DNA from: Sanderia malayensis
Taxonomy: Eukaryota > Cnidaria > Scyphozoa > Semaeostomeae > Pelagiidae
Reading direction: 5' to 3'
Length of the DNA stretch: 64,000 bases
Assembly: GCA_013076295.1 (NCBI GenBank)
Contig: RQOL01000651.1
Coordinates: 62,001-126,000 of the forward strand
In this document: piece after piece, positions 54,152-60,450 of the stretch
Numbering within the stretch: position 1 is the stretch's first letter
Layout of the letters: each line of letters opens with the position of its first letter
Translations under genes and position numbers: made by a program
Notes under the pieces: model-generated
What the model was told of the DNA's origin: nothing
The model's input: the letters and a program-made list of their open reading frames with translations, nothing else
Databases searched by the model: none

Positions 54152-54436
54152 TTTTTGAAGAGCCTTTATCTCATAAGCCATTACATAGACATACTGCCAG
54201 TTGACTTAACTTCAAAGAGTTCAGTACTACACTTTTGCCAATTATGATAATAACAATCCAAGCCAGGCTTTGACAAAGACCAATTAAAACAAGGGGAGGA
54301 TAACGATAAGATAACGCTGAACAAAGACAAAATTATAGCAACTGTTTATATAAATGAATGTAAAATATGTCAAAAATATGCAGTGAAAAATAGAAGCTAA
54401 AATGTTCACACATGTAATGTGTTTGCCATTGCACAA

Positions 54437-55157
54437 TCACATTTTTTTGGCCTTCTTGCTTTTTTTTGAACTCTTCTTCTTCTTTTTCTTTTTTCCCCCG
54501 TCTCCACCGTCATCGGACTCCAGCTCGTCCAGAACATCTTGGACGCTCTCTTCGGCCTTCCTTTTACCTTCAGGCATGGGGTTCAGCAATTCAATGAAGT
54601 CTAATATTTTGCCACTCTCCTTAAATTTGGGATCGGGGGCAGGGCGACTATCAAATTACTCTGCCAAAGCGGCAGGGTTTGACAGCAACAGCTGGGCCAT
54701 TTTAAAATTCACTCCCATAGCGAACATCGCACCCCCAAGCTTCCCAAATGACGACATCATATCATCTACCTCTCCTGGTGGCTTGATTAAAGACTGAACC
54801 AACCTCTTTGTCTTCTTTTTACTTGGCCTATCTTCAAAATTTTTTAAGTGCAGGGCCAACAAAGATCGCATCTTGCCCGTATCTTCCTTAAACTTCATTA
54901 GTCTCTCCGGCGCCAATTGTTGTTGTAAAATAATCTTCGTATTTTCGATGATGGTTTCGGCCAACTCACTCATTGCAATTTGGGGCCTTCTTAACCATTT
55001 GCAACTTTGAGGCTGAACTCTGCGAAGAGCAGTGTCCTGATCTGGGAAGGGCATTGCTGGCCCATAAGGCCTAAGAAAGTGTTTCGGGAATTGGTTAAAC
55101 CAATGAACACCCACAGTTTTATCCGTCGACTGGCATGTTTTTGGTGGTGGTGCCATT
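54437..55157 (-). pseudogene. Lysine-tailed protein of unknown family, last exon with one in-frame stop
   Basis: I do not recognise this protein. From the ATG at 55,156 the frame gives 166 residues, then one TAA (54,656-54,658), then 72 more residues in the same frame up to a TGA at 54,437. The uninterrupted composition across the TAA shows it is a recent nonsense change or a strain variant. Features: a proline-rich start (M-A-P-P-P), an aromatic stretch H-W-F-N-Q-F-P-K-H-F, a helical middle rich in Q, E and K, an S-K-K-K-T-K-R basic patch that could be a nuclear signal, then an acidic stretch (D-E-L-E-S-D-D-G-G-D) and a C-terminus of mostly lysine (K x7, S-S-K-K-S-K-K-A-K-K-M). A plausible splice acceptor, TTAATTTTTAG, ends just before base 55,157, so 5' exons probably lie at higher coordinates. 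Nuclear or nucleic-acid-binding action is only a guess from the charge. Confidence 0.6.
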
Positions 55158-55669
55158 CTAAAAATTAACCATGTTGAGAATATATTCAATTAAAAAGGCA
55201 ACTGATCCAAGTAACATGAAACTTCAGATAGCTAAGTATAGTCATTTTAATTCTAGTTTCATGTTTCCATACTAAAATCACAAATTCTTGATTGCAAGAA
55301 AACAAAAACTTCTATACCCAAAAAGTTGCAGATAAAACTTTCAAGAAAACAAGCAAGTTTAATTCTGGAAAATCTCTTTCCTGAATTAAACTTACAGTAC
55401 TCAGAACAATAAACTGTTGAATACAATATAATGATTAAAAAAGTCCCAAGGCACTATTACCTTTATTTGCTATCTTTCTACACTAAGCAAAACAAACGAC
55501 GCAAGAAATAATGCACAGCAACCTTATCTAAATTTCTATCAGATTAAATTTTGTTCAAGAACATATTTCATCTATATAACTTTTAGTTACACATTCTTAT
55601 TTGGAGGCAAAACGAGCATAGAAATAAAGGATTTTGCTTTTAAAAATTTTCAGGAAAAAGATACTTACT
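55158..55669 (-). other. Probable intron of the minus-strand gene
   Basis: AT-rich, with stops in all frames I checked. On the minus strand it would begin GTAAGTATC at 55,669 and end TTTTTAG at 55,158, which fits a GT-AG intron of about 0.5 kb. This is splice-site reading by eye only. Confidence 0.4.
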
Positions 55670-55760
55670 GAGAGGCATACTGGATATTATTTTGGACACT
55701 CTACTTTTATTATTAAGAGTTTTAGAAAACTTAACTTAAGTGCTTAACATGAGAAATTCT
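55670..55760 (-). other. Candidate internal exon, duplicated copy
   Basis: The minus strand reads V-S-K-I-I-S-S-M-P-L-S before a donor CTCA/GTAAGTATC. The same peptide style (V-S-K-I-T-S-S-M-L-L-S) stands before the next GTAAGTATC donor near 56,026. The two exon-plus-intron segments therefore look like diverged tandem copies. The 5' edge of this exon is uncertain. Confidence 0.35.
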
Positions 55761-55914
55761 ACCTCCTGTAGCAAGGCATTGTCATTTTTTCATGCTTTCC
55801 TGGTACACTAATCATAGAAAACCACAAATGAAAAGATGCACAACAATCTTATCTATATTTCTATGAGGATAGTTTTTTCAAGAACAAATTTCTTGCATAT
55901 AGCTTATTACTTAC

Positions 55915-56024
55915 ACTTTCTTCTTCGGACGTTGTTTTTGCTTCTAAGAATTTTTAGGAAACTTTCTTTACTTTCTTCTTCGGACGATGTTTTTGCTTCT
56001 AAGAATTTTTAGGAAAGAGATACT
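55915..56024. repeat. 55-bp tandem duplication
   Basis: ACTTTCTTCTTCGGACG begins at 55,915 and again at 55,970. Both copies run through TTTTTGCTTCTAAGAATTTT with one or two changes. It lies inside the candidate intron next to the 56,026 donor. Confidence 0.85.
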
Positions 56025-56026
56025 TA

Positions 56027-56187
56027 CAATCTGATTTCATATTTGAATCTACCATACTGAGAAGCATACTGGATGTTATTTTGGACACGGTACTGTTACT
56101 ATTAAAAATTTTACACCTAACTCTAAGGGCATAAAGGAGAGAATGCACTTCGAGTGCTGCATCCCCTAGGCCCATGCCCTTCTGCAC
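56027..56187 (-). other. Candidate upstream exon of the lysine-tailed gene
   Basis: From 56,187 the minus strand is open for 62 codons, begins M-Q-K-G-M-G-L-G-D-A-A-L-E-V-H-S-L-L-Y-A-L and meets a good donor (GATT/GTAAGTATC) near 56,026. I do not recognise the peptide. It could be a real exon or a chance frame. The case for it is the donor and its duplicated partner near 55,669. A possible acceptor, TGGAGTGCAG, precedes it near 56,188. Confidence 0.35.
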
Positions 56188-56255
56188 TCCACATACAATG
56201 TGTTAGCTTGCTATACTTGCCTTTCTCTCTGTTATCAGGAAATATTGATTAATAG

Positions 56256-57026
56256 GTGCCATCTGCGTGCTGCATTTGCAAGCCAGCAGCTGACGTCCCT
56301 CCTGAAGAAGCAATAATGGTTCGATCTCCTTCTGGGGATATTGATATTCTTGCATTGTTTGTGGCTCATGACTTCCACGGGGCTCGTATTCTTATTGATA
56401 ACGGTGCAGGACAAAGCAGGAAAATTATAGATGTAACGTCATCGACACTGAGTGTTGAGAAGAAAAAAGCTCTCATCGGTATCCATGCCTTCTCTGGCAA
56501 TGACTATGTCTCGAGCTTCTTCAGGAAAGGTAAAGTAGCACTTTGGAAAGCCATGTTGAAACGCCCGGAATTCATTCGTTTATTTGCAGACCTGGGAAGT
56601 TGTCCTGTTTCTGAAAGTACTATACAGGGTTTGGAGAAATTCGTCTGCACGTTTTATGGAAACCAAAAGATCTCATCAGTCAACGAGCTGCGGTATTCGA
56701 TTGTCTGGCAAAAGTTTGAAAGAGAGAAGAAAATAGTTGACTTGAGCCTCTCGCCGCCTTGTCAAGCGAATTTGAAGCTTCACATCATGCGTGCAAATTA
56801 CGTCGCATCGATTTTTAGGAATGCGAATCGCTTAATACTCGACCTAGAAGACCCATCAAGCAATGGCTGGGATGAGAGAAGCAGAGTGGTGTGGAGCGGA
56901 ATTTGTTACCCCGATGATGTTTGTGAGCTGCTGGTTAACTACGAAGAAAATGAAGACAGAAGTGATGTGGTGCACAGTGATTTTGAAGAGGATTCTGATG
57001 ATGTGATGGAAGAAGATGAAGACTAA
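56256..57026 (+). CDS. FEN/PIN-like nuclease-family protein, 5'-truncated or missing exons
   Basis: The open stretch is 256 codons, but its first codon is GTG, so it is not a complete eukaryotic gene: 5' exons lie upstream or were lost. It resembles a large, uncharacterised metazoan family that is common in fish and cnidarian gene models and often repeat-associated. Visible family motifs: V-R-S-P-S-G-D-I-D-I (22-31, acidic D28 and D30), G-I-H-A-F-S-G-N-D-Y (75-84), a K-G-K stretch (91-93), S-P-P-C (166-169), L-H-I-M-R-A-N-Y (175-182) and a strongly acidic tail (229-256). The D-x-D and G-N-D-Y pair recall metal-binding positions of FEN1/PIN nucleases; that is inference. Just upstream a second frame (from about 56,254) reads R-C-H-L-R-A-A-F-A-S-Q-Q, like the part expected before the acidic motif, so a frameshift near 56,290 is likely. 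It runs divergently from the minus-strand exons beginning at 56,187. Confidence 0.65.
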   Translation: MPSACCICKPAADVPPEEAIMVRSPSGDIDILALFVAHDFHGARILIDNGAGQSRKIIDVTSSTLSVEKKKALIGIHAFSGNDYVSSFFRKGKVALWKAMLKRPEFIRLFADLGSCPVSESTIQGLEKFVCTFYGNQKISSVNELRYSIVWQKFEREKKIVDLSLSPPCQANLKLHIMRANYVASIFRNANRLILDLEDPSSNGWDERSRVVWSGICYPDDVCELLVNYEENEDRSDVVHSDFEEDSDDVMEEDED

Positions 57027-57988
57027 CCATTTTTTAAAAAGTTTACTTGTAGATACTTCGTAACTCTCTAGCTATTCAGTCGTTCTATTTTACCACACAT
57101 ACAAGCCATACTAAAGGGGGTCCAGAGGCCTAAATAGCCTTGTTCTAGTTAGCAAAAGTTAGCCAAGTGATGAGCCTGGTAAACCAAATCTAGCTTATTT
57201 TTCGTTTTTCGTTGCAGCCATGACCAAATTGTTTATTTCAAAAAGGAGACTTTAGAAAATGAAAACGAGGTTGGAAATCATATTCGAAGTTTGCGATGCC
57301 TTCGGTTCGATAGTTCACAAACTTAAGGTTATTGCCCTTTTTTATCAAAGATTGTGATGTTTTTGCTTTCACAATGTTCAAAATTCTTATCTCAAAAGCG
57401 AGACTTTAAATTGTGAAAACGAGGCTAAAGACCACACCCACTGACTGTATATTATCTAGTTGATAGTTAGAAACCTAAAAAAGCTGTGGATAGACTCTTT
57501 ATTTGGGCTTGCTGTGATGTTTTTGCTTTCCCACGTTTTAAAGTGATTTTCATGAAAACGAGGTAATAAAACGTGAAATAGAGGCTGAAGGCCCCGCCCA
57601 ACGCCTGCATACCAACGATTTGTGAACTCAGCGCCCCAAAATTGACCAAGTTCACTAGGTCCCATAAATTTCCCCGTCGGGGGACCCTAATCCCCCTCTC
57701 CGCCTGGTCTATGAAGTTTATTGTTATTACCCAGAATAGTCACGGGGTGTTCAAACGGAAGATGGGACGATCACAATTAGTCAAAACTCGTGGATTTTGA
57801 AATCCTGTTCAATTTCCATTTAGCGGTTTCGGTAATTGTAAACACGAATATGAAAACTGGTGTATTAATATGATGTTTCCATTGGATTTGACTTTGATAC
57901 CAGGCAAGTATTTAAAAGGGCAACGAATATTTTATGTGATGATCGAGAATTGGTTTGCAAAAAACTCATGTAGTAAATACTTTCGGCG
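57027..57988. other. Non-coding spacer with a three-copy 157-bp repeat
   Basis: No convincing gene. The two overlapping minus-strand frames at 57,456-57,665 share the same bases and have no recognisable motif. The middle holds the 157-bp repeat annotated separately. Around 57,660-57,700 there is a C-rich segment (CCCCGTCGGGGGACCC) unlike the surrounding AT-rich DNA. A 66-codon plus frame at 57,870-58,070 is probably chance. Confidence 0.55.
57200..57640. repeat. Diverged tandem repeat, three copies of about 157 bp
   Basis: GAAAACGAGG at 57,261 and 57,415 and GAAATAGAGG at 57,575 mark three units (spacings 154 and 160). They share GATGTTTTTGCTTTC (57,356 and 57,516) and GGAGACTTTA or GCGAGACTTTA before the marker. 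The copies are well diverged, so the repeat is old. Confidence 0.65.
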
Positions 57989-58018
57989 TTCGGATAATCG
58001 AGGTTCGGATAACCGAGG
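57989..58018. repeat. 15-bp direct repeat, TTCGGATAATCGAGG type
   Basis: TTCGGATAATCGAGG is followed directly by TTCGGATAACCGAGG. Such CGGATAA/CGAGG doublets are seen at the ends of pogo/Tigger-like DNA transposons, so this could be a fossil terminus. I see no matching inverted partner in the window. Confidence 0.4.
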
Positions 58019-58079
58019 AAGTACTACTAATAATAATAGTATTATTTACCCACAAAATCCCTTCAGCTAATTACAGTTG

Positions 58080-58186
58080 TTTAAATAAATAATATAATAT
58101 ATAAAATACAAAGATAATCATCGAAAGCTAAAAGTATTGCTGATGGGGTTGCTGATCTTCCAGGGAGTTGTGCTTTGGTTGAGTTT
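58080..58186 (-). other. LINE 3' untranslated tail
   Basis: After the TGA at 58,187 the minus strand continues for about 100 bp, without a long frame, into an AT-rich run (TATATTATATTATTTATTTAAA) near 58,080. That is a typical place for a CR1/L2-type LINE to end. The exact 3' end and any target-site duplication were not identified. Confidence 0.5.
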
Positions 58187-58870
58187 TCAGGTCAACAGAT
58201 GATTTTTTAATTGCTTTTTAAATCTGTGGAAGGTAGAAAGTTCCCTGATATTTATTGGGATTTCGTTCCAGGCCTTAAGAGCCGAATATGAAAATCCTTT
58301 TTTGACATACTCAAGATTAAACCTCGGAATCTGAAGATCTTTGCAGAATCGCGTGTTATAACTGGAGTATTGGGATCTATGATGAAATTTATTCCAGAAA
58401 TTTTCTGGATAGAGTTGGTTTATTATTTTATAGGCCATAACGGCACGATCGAACAAGAGAAGTTTCTCAGTATGAAGCAAGTTGTTTGTCCATTCATCTT
58501 TGATTCTGCAATTTTCAATCATGGAAATGGACCTGTTTTGAAGACGTTGGAGATTTTCCCTTTTGGAGGTTGAGACACTGCCCCAGATGACATCTGCGTA
58601 TCGCATGTGACTTTCTACAAGAGCACGATATACGTTGCTTAACTGAGATTGTGTGAGAATATTTTTTAACCTTTTTATGGATGTAAGACCTCCTTTGACT
58701 TTCCTTTTGACAGTTGTGAATTGCTCGTCCCAGTTAAGCCCTTCATCTAAAATAACTCCAAGTGATTTGGTTTTTTTTACCCCTTTTATATCTGAGCCAT
58801 TAACTCTCAGTGTTTCGTGAATATCTATTTTATTAGTTCTACGGGGGTGTCCAATTATCATATACTCTGT
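58187..58870 (-). pseudogene. LINE reverse transcriptase, C-terminal region
   Basis: A 224-codon open stretch starts M-I-I-G-H-P-R-R. It contains K-S-L-G-V-I-L-D-E-G-L-N-W (about residues 32-44), the conserved segment after the YADD motif in non-LTR reverse transcriptases, and then the thumb and C-terminal region typical of jockey/CR1-type elements (for example R-A-L-V-E-S-H-M-R-Y-A-D-V-I-W-G). It ends at a natural TGA after N-H-L-L-T. A one-base loss in an A-run near 58,870 separates it from the upstream frame (S-A-N-P-Q-K). This is the longest intact piece of the element. Confidence 0.88.
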
Positions 58871-59727
58871 TTTTGAGGATTGGCACTCAATTTGTTTACC
58901 CTCATATATTCAGAGATATTTGTCAATTCCTCTTGTGCTTTTTGAACTAGCTCCTCCACATTCGTAGATGTTAAAGTCACGTGAGTGTCATCCGCGTACA
59001 TGCCAGCCAGCCTTTGAAACTGTCAAACACTTTTCAAAGTCATTTAGGTAAATTATGAGAAGAAGTGGACCGAGGCAGGAACCTTGGGGAATACCACAGG
59101 TAACTGTCCTCGACCTTGACTCATACCCATTGGCGGCACAGTACTGCATTCTGTTTTTGAGGTATGAGTCAAACCAGTCTCCAGAATGTCCACGAATACC
59201 ATATTTTCTCAATATTTCTAGCAGAATCTTATGGTCTACTGTATCAAAAGCTTTTTTAAGATCGAGGAATATTGATAAGTTCAGTTTTTGTGGTCAATAT
59301 TCTCCTACCAATAGTCCGTACTATCTATCAGTGACGTAATTGTCGAACAAAGTTTTTGAAAAGCTGCCTGACTCGTTGTTAGAGTCTTATTTTCTTTAAG
59401 GTATTCATAAACTTGATCATGCACGATTCTTTCGAGAATCCTCGAGAAGACTGAGATCACCGATATGGGCCTATTGTTGTTAGCTTCACTTTTCAAACCT
59501 GATTTAAAAATAGGGTTGTCCTTTGCTACCGTCCAGATGTCAGGAAAAATGCCTTTCTGCAAAGATGAGTTGAAGATCATTGTTAGAGGTTTACTTATTA
59601 AATCAGCAGCGTCTTTTATCAAAATTGTTGGAATTTTATCAGGCCCTGGTGCCTTGCCATTTTTCAATTGTTTAATGGCCTTAGGCACGTAATGATCGTC
59701 AACCGTGGCGAGTCCCATCGTATTCAT
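58871..59727 (-). pseudogene. LINE reverse transcriptase, catalytic core (several breaks)
   Basis: Minus-strand reverse transcriptase core, spread over three frames. From 59,727 the first frame carries K-N-G-K-A-P-G-P-D-K-I-P and N-N-R-P-I-S-V-I-S-V-F, the N-terminal fingers motifs. A TAG after D-S-T-D-Y-W near 59,305 and a frameshift in an A-run near 59,285 follow. Motif A, F-L-D-L-K-K-A-F-D, is readable in the next frame (about 59,240-59,270). Motif B, G-I-P-Q-G-S-C-L-G-P, lies near 59,080. A further shift near 59,000-59,010, beside a duplicated GGCT, is followed by the Y-A-D-D catalytic motif near 58,990-59,005. All catalytic aspartates remain, so decay is moderate, but the element cannot encode an active enzyme. 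Confidence 0.88.
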
Positions 59728-60446
59728 TTCGTCATCAATGTGTTTCAGAGGATCGTCAATCTCTTTTTGTTCAATTTTGCTAGCAAGCTTGGGTCAAACT
59801 GAAACAAAGTGATTATTCAACTTGGGTCCACTATATCTTGTTCATTATTCAGTCTCTTATTCTGGGATTCCAGACTGGTAGGCATTGTTGATTTCGAGGA
59901 TTTCTCTAAGACTCTGTTTATGGTGTGCCACATTTTTTTCGGGTTGTCCTTAATTTCGTTGATTAACTCATGATAGTATGACTGAACAGCAGCCTTTATT
60001 TCCCTCGTTACTTTATTTCTAAGCTTTTTATATAAGTTCCATTTTTCAGGAGACTTATCAGCAGCCCTCTTAGCCAAATCTCCATCCCCATTAGCTTTCT
60101 TAGGGATTGATTCAGCCATGGGGCAAAATCACCTCTTAGGGATTGATTCAGCCATGGGGCAAAATCACCTCATCACCTTTTTTTGAAAGGTGCTGCATAT
60201 CTAAGATAGTCTCAAATGTCTCCGGAAAAGCGGATGCCATTTCATTTGGATTTTCAGAGAGTGGATTAAGGATGGCTGGCCAATCGACATGGTGGAGGTC
60301 CTGCCGAAAAAGCTCCTTGTCATATTTGCTAAGGCTTCGAGTCTCAATAACCTTTTGTTTTTTCGTTTTGAGTCTCCAAGCAGTAATTTTTCTAACTCCA
60401 TACACCAAGTAGTGGTCCACCATCCCAATCCTTAAAACATCGGCTC
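59728..60446 (-). pseudogene. LINE endonuclease D-H end plus linker to reverse transcriptase
   Basis: The minus strand begins at the island edge with R-A-D-V-L-R-I-G-M-V-D-H-Y-L-V-Y-G, which supplies the D-H catalytic pair that closes an EEP endonuclease domain. The usual linker follows (K-K-Q-K-V-I-E-T-R-S-L), then F-A-P-W-L and W-N-L-Y-K-K-L-R-N-K-V-T-R, and N-P-K-K-M-W-H-T-I-N-R-V. Breaks: a frame change with two TGA codons near 60,175, a frameshift near 59,818 and a TGA near 59,790. An apparent ATG at 60,462 lies in satellite DNA and is not a real start. The missing N-terminal endonuclease lies at the opposite end of the island. Confidence 0.87.
60100..60171. repeat. 36-bp tandem duplication in the LINE linker
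   Basis: Two identical 36-bp units begin TTAGGGATTGATTCAGCC at 60,100 and 60,136. In the coding frame each encodes G-D-F-A-P-W-L-N-Q-S-L-R, so the insertion is a 12-codon in-frame duplication. Confidence 0.9.
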
Positions 60447-60450
60447 TTAA
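60446..60450. other. Right island junction, CTTAA
   Basis: The island reads ACATCGGCTCTTAA and satellite continues CCAAAGATGCATTCC. The pentamer matches that at 52,903-52,907, and the base before it is T here but A in satellite, so the shared segment is five bases. Confidence 0.85.

Larger units (their letters stand above)
53591..54436. other. AT-rich non-coding stretch, no clear gene
   Basis: This lies between the LINE endonuclease start and the lysine-tailed gene, so the LINE 5' end should be somewhere in it; I cannot place the boundary. On the minus strand a 23-codon frame (ATG at 53,697, stop at 53,626) starts in a good context (AACAAATGGCGG). It could be a LINE leader or a first exon, but it is too short to call. 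A TATA-like string (TATATATAAAA, 53,872-53,882) is followed by a TTCAATTATAA-type simple repeat (53,891-53,956) that ends in TCAGTCAGTCAGTG. Two hairpins lie at 54,075-54,151. No coding frame runs through 54,160-54,436. Confidence 0.55.
55430..56130. repeat. Diverged tandem duplication, unit about 325-360 bp
   Basis: Matching pairs include CTTATCTAAATTTCTAT (near 55,524) with CTTATCTATATTTCTAT (near 55,848), TTCAAGAACATATTTC with TTCAAGAACAAATTTC, and GGCATACTGGATATTATTTTGGACAC with its near copy around 56,070. The offset grows from about 325 to about 357 bp, partly because of the 55-bp duplication inside the second copy. Confidence 0.65.
52908..60446. mobile_element. 7.5-kb composite island inserted in the satellite, circularly permuted LINE at its ends
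   Basis: Non-satellite DNA sits between two CTTAA pentamers 7,543 bp apart, and the satellite resumes in exact register: CTTAA on the left, CTTAACCAAAGATGC on the right. The ends are not inverted repeats (GATGTACCTGG at the left; the right end reads GAGCCGATG inward), which speaks against a cut-and-paste element. Both ends encode parts of one LINE endonuclease on the minus strand. The left end stops after residues P-R-Y-I-L and the right end starts with R-A-D-V-L-R-I-G, and these join in frame across the TTA codon. I infer integration of a circular DNA by one crossover in CTTAA, or an equivalent rearrangement. An assembly join is not excluded. Confidence 0.75.

Noticed and set aside
54402..54797. 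131-codon plus-strand frame rich in F, S and P
   Set aside because: It is the complement of the lysine-rich tail and helical region of the minus-strand gene; the poly-F and serine runs are the reverse of AAG/AAA codons.
57456..57665. Two overlapping minus-strand frames of 62 and 69 codons
   Set aside because: They overlap in different frames within a repeat, have no motif, and neither has supporting signals.
58370..59692. Plus-strand frames at 58,370, 59,055 and 59,465
   Set aside because: They lie opposite the reverse transcriptase, whose motifs are clear on the minus strand.
52908..60446. Two independent LINE insertions, one at each end of the island
   Set aside because: Possible, but it needs both to be cut at the same base and restored in frame by CTTAA. 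One circular molecule explains this with a single event. Kept only as an alternative.
52903..60450. piggyBac-type transposon with TTAA target-site duplication
   Set aside because: TTAA flanks fit, but the ends are not inverted repeats, no transposase is visible, and the ends rejoin to a LINE frame, which a transposon end would not do.
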